Assembly (NCBI RefSeq): GCF_934330165.1
Contig: NZ_CAKRGI010000042.1
Span: forward strand, 1-13,701
From: an uncultured Mediterraneibacter sp.
GTDB lineage: Bacteria; Bacillota; Clostridia; Lachnospirales; Lachnospiraceae
Reading direction: 5' to 3'
DNA: 13,701 nt
Shown here piece after piece: positions 1 through 8,619 of this stretch. Position 1 is the stretch's first letter. The number at the start of each line of letters is the position of its first letter. The position numbers and the translations under genes are program-made. The notes beneath the pieces were generated by a model that saw only the letters and a list, made by a program, of their open reading frames with translations, made no database searches and had not been told where the DNA came from.

Positions 1-153
1 CACGAAGATTTCCACTTTCGAGTTACAAACGGTCAACGGGCTGAGGTAAAGCGGGCTCTGCACTGCGAAGGAATATCTCTGATTTCCGCGTCCGATCCGT
101 CACTAAGAATTTATATGCCTTCTAAGCGTATCATCACAACCACTACAAATTTC
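1..153 (-). repeat. Left copy of edge repeat, truncated by window start
   Basis: No gene is called here. Read on the minus strand, this stretch begins right after the TAG stop of the DUF1653 gene with GAAATTTGTAGTGGTTG (153-137), and its outer part (67-1) matches 13476-13542 at 56 of 67 positions without gaps. The central 69 bases are clearly more diverged from the right copy, with only short islands such as TGACGGA against TGACAGA. The spacing between the inner and outer matching blocks is almost the same in both copies (69 and 71 bases), which argues for one element family rather than two chance matches. One minus-strand frame reads RSAEPALPQPVDRL then stop, close to a peptide in the right copy. 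It has no ATG, so I do not call it a gene. The element continues beyond the window. Confidence 0.8.
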
Positions 154-645
154 CTACCTTAATCTCCCACTCTCATATCTGCTCTTCATCTGCAGAAACC
201 GAACCAGCCCTGCATACCGTTCTTCCAAAGATTCCTCACGTTCTGCATATTCCAGACTTTCTGCTGCCGCAGTCAGAAACCGTTCGCTCAGTGCAAGCCG
301 GTGCTTTTTCAGATATTCCAGCTTTTCTTCATTTTTTTCAAGATCCAGAAATTCCAAAATCATCGTCATATCATCCGGCAGTGCCTCGGATTCATAAATC
401 GGAGTAATTTCTTCTATCTTTTCAAACCGATATTTCTGTCCCCACTCATCTGCCTGTTCCTGGATTAATGGACTCATAAAATTCACCAGCCTGCTCACAA
501 AAACTTTCCCCTTTGTTCTGTTCACCGCCACATAGACAACCATTTCTTCTCTCGTCTCTGTCGATATAGCACAATGCAGTATCTCATAAATACCACCCTT
601 AAAATGACGATATTTTTCTCCTGCTTCTGGCTTTTTTCTTTCCAT
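154..645 (-). CDS. DUF1653 domain-containing protein of unknown function
   Basis: A 163-residue soluble protein. Residues about 11-66 (GEKYRHFKGGIYEIL, then a VVYVAVN strand and a VSRLVNFM segment) match the small DUF1653 fold: a YRHFKG opening followed by a strand ending in VVY. Proteins with this domain are often under 100 residues, so the acidic helical tail from residue 85 on, rich in Glu, Leu and Arg, is an extension. No signal peptide or membrane segment is visible. The start at 645 is supported by an AGAGGGA ribosome site about nine bases upstream. It follows ilvA after 106 bases and may be read from its own weak promoter or by readthrough. The stop codon TAG directly abuts the left repeat. 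The domain call is from pattern recognition, and no biochemical role is known to me. Confidence 0.75.
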   Translation of the reverse strand: MERKKPEAGEKYRHFKGGIYEILHCAISTETREEMVVYVAVNRTKGKVFVSRLVNFMSPLIQEQADEWGQKYRFEKIEEITPIYESEALPDDMTMILEFLDLEKNEEKLEYLKKHRLALSERFLTAAAESLEYAEREESLEERYAGLVRFLQMKSRYESGRLR

Positions 646-687
646 TTTTCTGTTTCCCTCTTTCTGCTGTCTGCATCTAACTGTCAG

Positions 688-716
688 ATTGTACTTTCTG
701 CTGCTCTTTAACTGAA
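688..716 (-). promoter_or_regulatory. Weak candidate promoter for the DUF1653 gene
   Basis: On the minus strand, TTCAGT (716-711) lies 17 bases before TACAAT (693-688). The -10 box matches the consensus at five of six positions, but the -35 is poor. The position, about 45 bases before the start codon, suits the DUF1653 gene. This could be chance in AT-rich intergenic DNA. Confidence 0.3.
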
Positions 717-727
717 AGGTTTAAGGA

Positions 728-748
728 TCAGAAATCTGTCATTCCTGA
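728..748 (-). terminator. Weak hairpin just after ilvA
   Basis: On the minus strand TCAGGAAT pairs with ATTTCTGA around a five-base loop, giving eight pairs including one G-U. It starts three bases after the ilvA stop codon. No run of T follows (TCCTTAAACC), so it is a poor intrinsic terminator. It may only protect the 3' end or attenuate readthrough into the DUF1653 gene. Confidence 0.3.
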
Positions 749-751
749 CTT

Positions 752-1966
752 TTAATACAATTTCGCACTGATCGTCTTTGGTCTGAATCCATTTTCATCC
801 AGTGCTTCAAGAATCTTCTTCTTATGGTCTGTTCCAAATGCTTCCATGGTGATACGAAGTTCTACCGCAGCGTTCCGGTTCGTACTTACAAACTGGTTAT
901 GCTCAAGTTTAATAATATTGCCCTGAACATTTGCGATCGTCTCTGCCACACGTGCAAGCTCACCCGGCTTATCCGGAAGAAGCACGGATACAGAGAAAAT
1001 ACGGTCTCTCTGGATCAGTCCATGCTGAACGATTGATGACATGGTAATCACATCCATATTTCCTCCACTCAGTACACAGACAACCTTCTTGCCTTTACAA
1101 TCAAGCTGCTTCAGTGCCGCCACAGAAAGAAGACCTGAATTTTCTACGATCATTTTATGATTCTCAACCATATCAAGAAATGCTCCGATCAGCTCATCAT
1201 CTTCTACCAGCAGAATATCATCTACATTTTCCTGAACATACGGCAGATTCTGATCTCCGACTTCCTTTACAGCCGTTCCGTCTGCAATCGTATTGGCAGA
1301 ATCAAGTTCTACCACTTCCCCTGCTTTCAGTGCTGCTGTCATGCTGGCTGCCCCTGCAGGTTCAACTCCGATCACTTTGATCTTCGGATTCAGCATCTTT
1401 GCAAGTGTTGAAACTCCGGTGATCAGACCACCGCCACCGATCGGGACAAGAATATAATCAACCGTCGGAAGTTCCTGTACGATCTCCATTGCAATTGATC
1501 CCTGACCGGTAGCGACATCCAGATCATTAAACGGATGCACAAATGTGTAGCCATTTTCTTCTGCAAGTTTGCAGGCATACTGATATGCATCATCGTACAC
1601 ATCTCCATGAAGTACAACTTCTGCCCCATAGCTCTTTGTTCTGTTTACCTTGATCAAAGGTGTAACTGTCGGCATAACAATCGTTGCCTTACATCCAAAT
1701 TCTCTTGCTGCAAATGCAACTCCCTGTGCATGGTTACCGGCAGAAGCCGTGATCAGTCCTCTGTTCCGTTCTTCTTCTGTCAGTGTACTGATCTTATAGT
1801 AAGCTCCCCTGATCTTGTATGCTCCTGTATGCTGCATATTTTCCGGTTTCAGATATACCTTTGCTCCCGTCTGCGTGCTGAGATACTCACTGAAAACCAG
1901 CTTTGTAGGATTTGTCACTTTCTTGACAAGTTCACTTGCTTCTTCAAATTTCTCCAATGTCATCAT
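752..1966 (-). CDS. ilvA: Threonine ammonia-lyase (threonine dehydratase) with C-terminal ACT domain
   Basis: A PLP enzyme that deaminates L-threonine to 2-oxobutanoate and ammonia, the first committed step towards isoleucine. The fold-type II catalytic domain covers residues about 10-315. Lys51 in GAYKIRGAYY is the PLP Schiff-base lysine, SAGNHAQG (75-82) contacts the substrate carboxylate, GGGG (177-180) binds the PLP phosphate, and LSGGN (299-303) faces the pyridine ring. A single ACT domain follows (about 325-400, with PDKPGELARV). The 404-residue length is the short form, not the roughly 510-residue E. coli IlvA with two ACT-like domains. It could be the catabolic (TdcB-like) or the biosynthetic type, which sequence alone does not settle. 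The start at 1966 overlaps the 3' end of ftsY by 23 bases. GGAGG at 1980-1976, inside ftsY, gives nine-base spacing to the first of two tandem ATG codons. Confidence 0.93.
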   Translation of the reverse strand: MMTLEKFEEASELVKKVTNPTKLVFSEYLSTQTGAKVYLKPENMQHTGAYKIRGAYYKISTLTEEERNRGLITASAGNHAQGVAFAAREFGCKATIVMPTVTPLIKVNRTKSYGAEVVLHGDVYDDAYQYACKLAEENGYTFVHPFNDLDVATGQGSIAMEIVQELPTVDYILVPIGGGGLITGVSTLAKMLNPKIKVIGVEPAGAASMTAALKAGEVVELDSANTIADGTAVKEVGDQNLPYVQENVDDILLVEDDELIGAFLDMVENHKMIVENSGLLSVAALKQLDCKGKKVVCVLSGGNMDVITMSSIVQHGLIQRDRIFSVSVLLPDKPGELARVAETIANVQGNIIKLEHNQFVSTNRNAAVELRITMEAFGTDHKKKILEALDENGFRPKTISAKLY

Positions 1967-2903
1967 TTTTTTCTTCCTCCCTGTAGAACAGTGCCTTTAC
2001 AAACTCTTCCGAATCAAACTTCTGCAGATCATCGATTGTCTCACCAACTCCGATATATTTTACCGGGATACCCAGTTCTGCCTGAATCGCTACAGCAATT
2101 CCACCCTTTGCAGTTCCATCCATCTTCGTGAGAACGATTCCTGTAATGTCTGTCACTTCATTAAATTCTTTTGCCTGTGCCAGAGCATTCTGTCCCGTCG
2201 TGGCATCTAATACGACCAGTGTTTCACGAAAAGCATCCGGATATTCTCTGTCGATCACCCGGTTGATCTTCTTTAACTCTTCCATAAGATTTTTCTTATT
2301 ATGCAGTCTGCCTGCTGTATCACATAAAAGTACATCCGCTTTTCTTGCTTTTGCGGCTGCTACCGCATCATAGACAACTGACGCAGGATCTGCACCTTCC
2401 TGCCCGCCGATCATTTCAACACCGGCACGGTTCGCCCATTCCCTGAGCTGTTCTCCTGCTGCTGCACGGAATGTATCTGCTGCTGCAAGAATTACTTTTT
2501 TATTCTGATCTTTCAGCTTTCCTGCAAGCTTTCCGATCGTGGTTGTCTTTCCTACACCATTAACTCCGATCACAAATACTACAGATGTCTGGCTTTCAAA
2601 CTCATACGCTGTCTCACCTACATCCATCTGCTCCCGGATACTGTCGATCAGAAGCTGCCTGCATTCCAACGGCTCTTTTATATGCTGTTCTTTTACTTTT
2701 TCTTTCAGATCTTCTATGATATCCATAGTCGCCCGTACACCAAGATCCCCCATGATCAGAGTTTCTTCCAGTTCTTCATAAAAATCGTCATCGATCCTGG
2801 AAAATCCATGAAAAATACTGTCCATTCCTGATACAATATTATCCCTGGTCTTTGTAAGCCCGGATACAAGTCGTCTGAAAAATCCTTTCTTTTCTTCTCC
2901 CAT
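1944..2903 (-). CDS. ftsY: Signal recognition particle receptor FtsY
   Basis: The SRP-family GTPase that docks SRP-ribosome complexes at the inner face of the cytoplasmic membrane. Residues about 20-95 form the helical N domain. The G domain follows, with GVNGVGKT (113-120), DTFRAAA (143-149), DTAGR (195-199), TKMD (259-262) and GVGE (285-288). The length of 319 residues and the near absence of an acidic A region are typical of Gram-positive FtsY. The residues MGEEKKGFFRRLVSGL fit the amphipathic lipid-binding helix that precedes the N domain. A perfect TAGGAGG site (2915-2909) overlaps the smc stop codon, which places the start at 2903 and implies coupling to smc. The end overlaps ilvA. Confidence 0.97.
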   Translation of the reverse strand: MGEEKKGFFRRLVSGLTKTRDNIVSGMDSIFHGFSRIDDDFYEELEETLIMGDLGVRATMDIIEDLKEKVKEQHIKEPLECRQLLIDSIREQMDVGETAYEFESQTSVVFVIGVNGVGKTTTIGKLAGKLKDQNKKVILAAADTFRAAAGEQLREWANRAGVEMIGGQEGADPASVVYDAVAAAKARKADVLLCDTAGRLHNKKNLMEELKKINRVIDREYPDAFRETLVVLDATTGQNALAQAKEFNEVTDITGIVLTKMDGTAKGGIAVAIQAELGIPVKYIGVGETIDDLQKFDSEEFVKALFYREEEKNDDIGEI

Positions 2904-2908
2904 TTCTG

Positions 2909-2915
2909 CCTCCTA
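2909..2915 (-). promoter_or_regulatory. ftsY ribosome binding site overlapping the smc stop codon
   Basis: TAGGAGG on the minus strand. Its TAG is the smc stop codon, and it lies five bases before the ftsY ATG. A ribosome ending smc would land on the ftsY start site, so the two are probably translationally coupled. Confidence 0.8.
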
Positions 2916-5900
2916 CTTCTCCAGTTGGTCTTCCAGAAGATCTACCGATACCAGCGTAGATACTCCCTTTTCCTGCATCGTAATACCATACAGACGGTCT
3001 GCTGCCGCCATAGTTCCTCTTCTGTGCGTGATAACAATAAACTGCGTATGCTTCGTAAGTTTATGAAGATACTGTGCATACCGGTCTACATTATTATCGT
3101 CCAGTGCCGCCTCAATCTCATCCAGCAGGCAGAACGGTGACGGTTTCAGATTCTGGATTGCAAATAGCAGCGAGATCGCCGTCAGTGCTTTTTCGCCTCC
3201 TGAAAGCTGCATCATATTCTGCAGCTTCTTTCCCGGTGGCTGGGCAATGATCCGGATCCCCGCCTCCAGAATATCCTCGTCCTCCATCAGCTCCAGTGTG
3301 CCTTTTCCTCCTCCGAATAACTGGCGGAATACCTCATTAAACTCTTTCGCAATTCTTGCAAACTGCTCGGTAAACTGCTTCCTCATTGCAGTATCCAGTT
3401 CCTCGATGATCTGCACGAGTGATGCTTCAGCCTCTACCAGATCATCATGCTGCCCTTTAAGGAAAGTATGTCTCTCCGACACATTCTTATAATCTTCAAT
3501 CGCATTTACATTAACTGTACCAAGTTTACGGATCTCATTTTTCAAAATCTGGATCTGCCGCTTTATCTCTGCCAGATCCGTCAGATTTTCATTCCGAAGC
3601 TCCATTGCATGATTATAGGTGAGTTCGTATTCTTCCCACATATAATTCATCTGCTTTTCAGATGCTTCCTCATATCCCTCTTTCTGACTGTTCAGCCGAA
3701 ACGTTTCTTTATCGAGATCTGCAATATGCTTCGACAGATCTTCCCGGAGTCTGAGAAAATCTTTATTCTTCTGATTCAGTTCTTCTCTCTTTGAAGTCTG
3801 ACCGTTAATCTCCTGCCTGATCTCCTCAAACAGTTCTTTCGACTCCTCTATGGTCTGCTGCAATTCCCGGATCTTTTCTTCTTTTTCCCGGATCTCCTCA
3901 GATGCATTTCCCCGGCTTTCACCAAGTTCTTCCAGCTCATGACTGAACTTCTGGATTTCCTCTTCAATGCGGGTCATATTTTCCAGAATAAAGTTGTCCT
4001 GCTGCTCCAGACTTGCAAGTGAAAGATGTACTTCCTCTGTCTGCTTCAGTTGTGATCCCTCTTCTTTTTTCGTCTGTTCTAACCGGATCTGAAGCTGACT
4101 GATCTTTTCATTCAACTCCCTCTCCATATTTTCAGAGGTCTCTAATTCCATCTGGATCGAATCCTCATTATCCGTAATCTCCTGAAGTTCCTGCAGCAAA
4201 CTTTCCTGTTCTTTCTGATAACCGTCATATTTCTGCTTTGCCTCTAACTGCTTTAACTGCGTCTGCTCAACATTCATCCTTGCAGTCGTTTCCACAACAG
4301 AAGCTTTCCGGAGCGTCTGCTGGATCTCATCCGTAGAGCTGTAAATTCCTGCTCTCAGATCTTTCACCTTGCGTACTTCCTGTTCCAAAGCATCCATCTC
4401 TGTCTTCAGCATTGCTACCGTCTTTTCAAATTCTTCAATCTCCCGGCGTCTGCTCAGCAGATTGCTGGAATTTTTAAATGCACCTCCGGTCATGGAACCA
4501 CCCGGATTGATCAGTTCCCCTTCAAGAGTCACCAGTCTGAGTGTCTGACGATACTTTCTTGCGATTGCGATCCCATGGTCAATATGATCGACCACGATGG
4601 TTCTTCCAAGGAGCTGTTCCGCAAGTCCGACAAACCTGCTTTCTACATGAACCAGCGTATTCGCAAGTCCGATCACTCCCGGTTCTCTTAAGGCTTCCTC
4701 ATTGCGGATTCCTCCACTTCCCCGCATACTGGTAAGTGGGAGAAACGTTGCTCGCCCGAACTTATTCCTTTTCAGGAACTCGATCATCCTCTTTGCAGTA
4801 TTCTCATTATCAGTTACAATATTCTGAATACTGCCGCCCAGTGCAGTTTCAATCGCAATCTCATATTCTTTCTCTACCTTGATGATATCTGCGACAACTC
4901 CGATCAGCCCCGGTTCCTGCTCCTTATTTGCCATCACCTTTCGGATACTGTTGCCGTAGCCATCGTAGCGTTCCGTAATATTTTTCAGGGATTCCAGTCT
5001 GGAAGACTCTCTGTGATAAGCTGTCTGACCGGTCTTCAGTTTTTCCTGCTTTTCACGCAGCTCTTTCTGTAACCGTTCAAGTTCCCGTTCATTCTCTGAA
5101 ATTATTGCATTACACTCTGCTATTTCTTTCTGAACTGCCTGCAGTTCTTCCTCATGCTTTTTCAGGATCAGATTCTGTTCTTCTGCCTCGGTTGCAACTT
5201 CCAGCAATCCTCTGGTAATGACTGCTTTCCTTGTCTGAATCTGTTCTCTTGTCGTATCAAAATGCTGCATCTTTGCGGTCGTTGATGCACGACTTCCAAG
5301 CAGCTCCATGATCTCTTTTTTGCACTGCTCGATCTCATCTGTATATTCAGCGATCAAAGACTGCGTATCAATCAGTTTCCGCCTCGCCTGCGTATCAGTT
5401 CCACGTGCCTTTTCCAGCTTTTCCAGAATATTCCGCTTTTCTTTTTCCAGTTCTTTTTTCTTTGCTGTCCTGGACTCAATTTCTGTATGGATCACTCCTG
5501 CACGGTGTCCGTAATGCTCATCGTTCATCCGGGCTGTATTGATCTGCTCTTTTAAGACATTGATCTTTCCCTCCAGCTGCTGCTTTAAAAGACCGGTCTC
5601 ATTCATCTGATTCCTTGCTGTCTCGATAGCCAGATCAATTTCTTCAACCTGCCCCTCTATCCGGTCATACTCCTCTTTCATCTTCTCATAACGGACATTT
5701 GCTTCTTCCATCTCTGCTGCAGCAAGCTCGTATTTCCCCGCAACATCCCTGATACGTTCTCTCAGCCGTTCTTCCTCCAGAAGGAACATATTAATATCAT
5801 AAGTCTTCAGTTCCTCTTTCTTTTTCAGATATTCCCTGGCTGTCTCGGACTGACGTTCCAAAGGTCCTAACTGCTTCTCCAGCTCCTGAAGGATATCATT

Positions 5901-6473
5901 TACCCTGGTCAGATTCTGCCGTTCTTCTTCCAGTTTCTTTAAAGAAAGATTCTTTCTTCGCTTATATTTCACAATTCCTGCAGCCTCATCAAAAAGTTCT
6001 CTTCTCTCCTCCGGCTTTCCGCTCAGGATCTTATCAATCTGTCCCTGACCGATAATCGAATATCCTTCCTTTCCGATACCAGTATCATAGAACATTTCAT
6101 TAATATCTTTCAATCTGCACGCCGTACCGTTAATCAGATATTCACTTTCACCAGAACGATACAGCTTTCTTGTAACTGTAACTTCTCCGTACTCAACCGG
6201 AAGCTTATGATCTGAATTGTCCAGTGTGATCGCAACAGATGCATAACTTAACGGTTTCCTGTTCTCTGTCCCGGAAAATATAACATCCTGCATACTCCCG
6301 CCACGTAACTGCTTGACTCTCTGCTCTCCAAGTACCCAGCGGACCGCATCCGCAACATTACTCTTTCCGCTTCCATTTGGTCCGACAATCCCGGTGATCC
6401 CATTATGAAATTCAAACTTTATTTTATTCGCAAAGGACTTAAACCCCTGCACCTCAATGCTTTTTAAATACAT
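2913..6473 (-). CDS. smc: Chromosome segregation protein SMC (condensin ATPase)
   Basis: The ATPase of the bacterial condensin, which acts as a dimer with ScpA and ScpB to compact and segregate the nucleoid. The scp genes are not in this window. The 1186-residue protein has the full SMC plan. The N-terminal head carries Walker A GPNGSGKS (31-38) and Q-loop glutamines near 143-145. It is followed by a first coiled coil (about 175-500) and a hinge (about 505-670) with the conserved GGSMTGG (658-664). The second coiled coil runs from about 675 to 1020. The C-terminal head has signature LSGGEKA (1090-1096), Walker B ending LLDE (1116-1119), D-loop AALDD, and switch histidine 1150. Length and motifs are intact. 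The start is [14 protein letters not shown], 11 bases after rnc, with a G-rich ribosome site in between. Confidence 0.98.
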   Translation of the reverse strand: MYLKSIEVQGFKSFANKIKFEFHNGITGIVGPNGSGKSNVADAVRWVLGEQRVKQLRGGSMQDVIFSGTENRKPLSYASVAITLDNSDHKLPVEYGEVTVTRKLYRSGESEYLINGTACRLKDINEMFYDTGIGKEGYSIIGQGQIDKILSGKPEERRELFDEAAGIVKYKRRKNLSLKKLEEERQNLTRVNDILQELEKQLGPLERQSETAREYLKKKEELKTYDINMFLLEEERLRERIRDVAGKYELAAAEMEEANVRYEKMKEEYDRIEGQVEEIDLAIETARNQMNETGLLKQQLEGKINVLKEQINTARMNDEHYGHRAGVIHTEIESRTAKKKELEKEKRNILEKLEKARGTDTQARRKLIDTQSLIAEYTDEIEQCKKEIMELLGSRASTTAKMQHFDTTREQIQTRKAVITRGLLEVATEAEEQNLILKKHEEELQAVQKEIAECNAIISENERELERLQKELREKQEKLKTGQTAYHRESSRLESLKNITERYDGYGNSIRKVMANKEQEPGLIGVVADIIKVEKEYEIAIETALGGSIQNIVTDNENTAKRMIEFLKRNKFGRATFLPLTSMRGSGGIRNEEALREPGVIGLANTLVHVESRFVGLAEQLLGRTIVVDHIDHGIAIARKYRQTLRLVTLEGELINPGGSMTGGAFKNSSNLLSRRREIEEFEKTVAMLKTEMDALEQEVRKVKDLRAGIYSSTDEIQQTLRKASVVETTARMNVEQTQLKQLEAKQKYDGYQKEQESLLQELQEITDNEDSIQMELETSENMERELNEKISQLQIRLEQTKKEEGSQLKQTEEVHLSLASLEQQDNFILENMTRIEEEIQKFSHELEELGESRGNASEEIREKEEKIRELQQTIEESKELFEEIRQEINGQTSKREELNQKNKDFLRLREDLSKHIADLDKETFRLNSQKEGYEEASEKQMNYMWEEYELTYNHAMELRNENLTDLAEIKRQIQILKNEIRKLGTVNVNAIEDYKNVSERHTFLKGQHDDLVEAEASLVQIIEELDTAMRKQFTEQFARIAKEFNEVFRQLFGGGKGTLELMEDEDILEAGIRIIAQPPGKKLQNMMQLSGGEKALTAISLLFAIQNLKPSPFCLLDEIEAALDDNNVDRYAQYLHKLTKHTQFIVITHRRGTMAAADRLYGITMQEKGVSTLVSVDLLEDQLEK

Positions 6474-6484
6474 AAAGCCCCCGC

Positions 6485-7174
6485 TTATTTCATACTTCTA
6501 TACATGATGATCGCCTGATAAGCAGCTTTCTGCTCTGCAGCTTTTTTTGAACGGCCTTTTCCACTGCCATAAGGTTGTCCGCCAATCCTGACTCTCACTT
6601 CAAACGTCTTATTATGATCCGGTCCTTCCTCACCAACCAGCTCATATGTGATATTTCCTGCTTTATTTGCCTGTACGATTTCCTGCAAGATAGTTTTACT
6701 ATCATAAAAGAGTTTCTTATCCTCCAGATCCGTCAGGATAAACCGATGGATAAACTCTTTTGCACTAGTAAAACCACCGTCAAGATAAATCGCCCCGATC
6801 AGTGCTTCCAATGCATCTGATGTGATCGAATCTCTCATTCTTCCCCCCGTTGCTTCCTCTCCTTTTCCAAGAAGAAGATAACTTCCCAGATCAATGTCTC
6901 TCGCACACATTGCCAAAGATGGTTCACACACCATACTCGCTCGTGTCTTGGTCAGTTCTCCCTCGGATACTCTCGGAAGTTCCCCAAAAAGATACTCACT
7001 GGAGATCAGTTCCAGTACTGCATCTCCCAAAAATTCAAGACGCTCGTTGCATCTGTATTTTTCCAAATGCTTTTCATTCGTATAAGAACTATGCATCATA
7101 GCTCTTTCAAGAAGCTTGTGATTCTCAAAAGTGTATCCGATCTTTTTTTCCAGTTCTTTCAGTCTTTTATCCAT
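6485..7174 (-). CDS. rnc: Ribonuclease III
   Basis: A dimeric double-strand-specific endoribonuclease that processes rRNA precursors and structured mRNAs. The catalytic domain (residues about 5-150) carries the family signature NERLEFLGD (43-51), with metal ligands Glu47 and Asp51, and the second acidic pair Asp120 and Glu123 in DALEALIGAIYLDGG. A double-stranded RNA-binding domain covers about 157-227, ending in the basic GKGRSKKAAEQKAA helix. The length of 229 residues is standard. It lies 11 bases upstream of smc, and the rnc-smc-ftsY order is common in Firmicutes. The start at 7174 has only a weak purine stretch (AAAGAGAAG) as ribosome site. A terminator hairpin sits only 39 bases upstream. 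Confidence 0.97.
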   Translation of the reverse strand: MDKRLKELEKKIGYTFENHKLLERAMMHSSYTNEKHLEKYRCNERLEFLGDAVLELISSEYLFGELPRVSEGELTKTRASMVCEPSLAMCARDIDLGSYLLLGKGEEATGGRMRDSITSDALEALIGAIYLDGGFTSAKEFIHRFILTDLEDKKLFYDSKTILQEIVQANKAGNITYELVGEEGPDHNKTFEVRVRIGGQPYGSGKGRSKKAAEQKAAYQAIIMYRSMK

Positions 7175-7191
7175 AATTCACTTCTCTTTCT

Positions 7192-7220
7192 TTTATACGC
7201 TCCTGTATTGAAAATGAAAA
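7192..7220 (-). promoter_or_regulatory. Tentative rnc promoter overlapping the acpP terminator
   Basis: On the minus strand TTTTCA (7220-7215) and TATAAA (7197-7192) are 17 bases apart. The -35 lies inside the terminator stem and the expected start point would leave a leader of only about ten bases. This is a weak candidate. Readthrough of the terminator is an equal alternative for rnc expression. Confidence 0.25.
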
Positions 7221-7241
7221 AGCCCATTCGGGCTTTTTCAT
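7214..7241 (-). terminator. Intrinsic terminator after plsX-acpP
   Basis: A perfect 12-base-pair stem (ATGAAAAAGCCC with GGGCTTTTTCAT) closes a four-base loop. On the minus strand the stem is T-rich at its end and followed by TTTC. It starts 12 bases after the acpP stop. The symmetric A and T runs could let it act on both strands, but there is no plus-strand gene that needs it. Confidence 0.8.
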
Positions 7242-7252
7242 CTCACTTCCGA

Positions 7253-7483
7253 TTATTCAACAGCCTTTTTTATCTGCTCAACTGCATCCTGCACAGTTGT
7301 GATCTTTTCTGCTTCTTCATTGTCGATCTCAATATCGAACTCTTCCTCAATTCCCATGATGATCTGAAAAATATCCAGTGAATCAGCACCTAAATCATCC
7401 ACAAATGTAGTCTCCGGTGTAATGTCATCTTTCGGAACATTTAATACGTCCGCGATAATTGCCTGCAGCTTTTCAAATTCCAT
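7253..7483 (-). CDS. acpP: Acyl carrier protein
   Basis: The small acidic carrier that holds growing fatty acyl chains on a phosphopantetheine arm in the cytoplasm. It has 76 residues. Ser35 in DLGADSLD (30-37) is the attachment site, at the start of helix II, and the rest is a four-helix acidic bundle (EEFDIEIDNEEAEKI). It is 17 bases downstream of plsX, with a strong AGGAGGT site (7497-7491) before the ATG. PlsX uses acyl-ACP as substrate, so the pairing is functional as well as physical. A terminator follows directly. Confidence 0.97.
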   Translation of the reverse strand: MEFEKLQAIIADVLNVPKDDITPETTFVDDLGADSLDIFQIIMGIEEEFDIEIDNEEAEKITTVQDAVEQIKKAVE

Positions 7484-7500
7484 AATTAAAACCTCCTGAA

Positions 7501-8532
7501 TTACTTTTCTTCTTTTTCTTCCACAACTTCCTGTTGGATTGCTTCCCTGATCTTTTCATTGATCTTCTGTTCTTTAAACGTCACACACTGAATGATCGAG
7601 TTGCATATCTCTGTTGACTTTGAACTTCCATGCGTCTTCACTACCAGTCCATTCAGTCCAAGCATGGGTGCTCCACCATAATTACTTGTATCAAAATCCT
7701 TTAATACCTTTTTCAGTGTCGGCTTTACAAGCAATGCACCGATCTTACTCCGAAGAGAAGACATCATGCCCTCCTTCACCTTTTTCATAAGACCTCCCGC
7801 AACACCCTCATAAAGTTTCAGAATGATATTTCCCGCAAATGCCTCACAGACGATCACATCTGCCGCACCATACGGAATATCTCTTGCTTCTACACTTCCG
7901 ATAAAATTGATATCGCTGCATTCTTTCAGCAGTGGAAATGTCTCTTTTACAAGTGCATTTCCCTTCTCTTCTTCTGCACCAATATTCACAATACCAACTG
8001 TCGGATTCTTCTTGCCCATAACACTCTCCATATATATGGATCCCATCCTTGCAAACTGAAGAAGATGGGACGGCCGGGCATCTACATTTGCTCCACAGTC
8101 GATCAGAAGTGAAACTCCCTTCAAAGTCGGGATCAGCGGTGCAAGCGGTGGTCTCTCAACCCCTTTAATACGTCCTACAAGCACCTGGCCTCCAACGAGG
8201 ACTGCACCCGAACTTCCTGCAGATACAAATGCATCTGCCTCGCCCTTTTTCACCATCTTCATGGCTACTACAATAGAAGAATCTTTTTTCCCACGGATAG
8301 CTTTCACCGGCGGTTCTGCTGTCTCTATCACCTCTGTAGCATTTACAATTTCGATCTGCTCCCTGGGATAAGTATAAGCAGACAGTTCTTTTTTAAGAAC
8401 TTCTTCTTTTCCGGTCAGCAGTATCTTGATATCATCTCTTCTCTGAACTGCCTCTACTGCTCCTTTTACAATCTCTCCGGGAGCATTATCTCCACCCATG
8501 GCATCAAGGGCAACTCTCGTTATCTCAGACAT
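7501..8532 (-). CDS. plsX: Phosphate acyltransferase PlsX
   Basis: A peripheral membrane enzyme that converts acyl-ACP and phosphate to acyl-phosphate, the acyl donor for PlsY in phosphatidic acid synthesis. Diagnostic motifs are DAMGGDNAP (10-18), SAGSSGAVL, LIDCGANVDARP, CEAFAGNIILKLYEG and the C-terminal GLNGLVVKTHGSSKS. The open frame runs up to 8625, but I place the start at 8532 (MSEITRV). AAGGAGG lies seven bases before it, the length of 343 residues suits the family, and the extra 31 residues would run through the promoter. It forms an operon with acpP. The protein ends in a charged VVEEKEEK tail, which looks lineage-specific. Confidence 0.97.
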   Translation of the reverse strand: MSEITRVALDAMGGDNAPGEIVKGAVEAVQRRDDIKILLTGKEEVLKKELSAYTYPREQIEIVNATEVIETAEPPVKAIRGKKDSSIVVAMKMVKKGEADAFVSAGSSGAVLVGGQVLVGRIKGVERPPLAPLIPTLKGVSLLIDCGANVDARPSHLLQFARMGSIYMESVMGKKNPTVGIVNIGAEEEKGNALVKETFPLLKECSDINFIGSVEARDIPYGAADVIVCEAFAGNIILKLYEGVAGGLMKKVKEGMMSSLRSKIGALLVKPTLKKVLKDFDTSNYGGAPMLGLNGLVVKTHGSSKSTEICNSIIQCVTFKEQKINEKIREAIQQEVVEEKEEK

Positions 8533-8539
8533 ATTCTTT

Positions 8540-8546
8540 CCTCCTT
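8540..8546 (-). promoter_or_regulatory. Ribosome binding site that fixes the plsX start
   Basis: AAGGAGG on the minus strand, seven bases before the ATG at 8532. The in-frame upstream ATG at 8625 has no comparable site and lies upstream of the promoter. Confidence 0.85.
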
Positions 8547-8560
8547 GCACTACTGAAATT

Positions 8561-8589
8561 ATTCTACTAAAAAACCTGATAAAAATCAA
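8561..8589 (-). promoter_or_regulatory. plsX-acpP promoter
   Basis: On the minus strand TTGATT (8589-8584), a 17-base spacer and TAGAAT (8566-8561). The transcript would start near 8554, leaving a leader of about 20 bases that holds the AAGGAGG site. It lies just after two hairpins that end the rpmF transcript, so plsX-acpP is probably its own unit. A small TGAT-AAAA-ATCA inverted repeat (8577-8588) overlaps the -35 and could be an operator, but it is too short to assign. Confidence 0.75.
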
Positions 8590-8599
8590 TAAATATGTA

Positions 8600-8619
8600 T
8601 AAAAAGAGGGTTTCCTCTT
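8600..8619 (-). terminator. Second small hairpin after rpmF
   Basis: On the minus strand AAGAGG pairs with CCTCTT around a four-base loop, followed by TTTATAC. It comes after the main rpmF terminator and may back it up. The stem is only six pairs. Confidence 0.4.

Noticed and set aside
646..751. Riboswitch or tRNA between ilvA and the DUF1653 gene
   Set aside because: Only 106 bases, with one weak hairpin and no T-box, riboswitch core or tRNA arms visible.
1535..2210. Long plus-strand frames opposite ilvA and ftsY
   Set aside because: They are shadows of the real genes on the other strand, with no domain and many Cys, Phe and Ser residues typical of antisense translation.
8547..8576. FapR operator at the plsX promoter
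   Set aside because: TTAGTA is present near the -10, as in Bacillus FapR sites, but the second half-site of the inverted repeat is missing. CAGTAGTG forms a direct rather than inverted copy.
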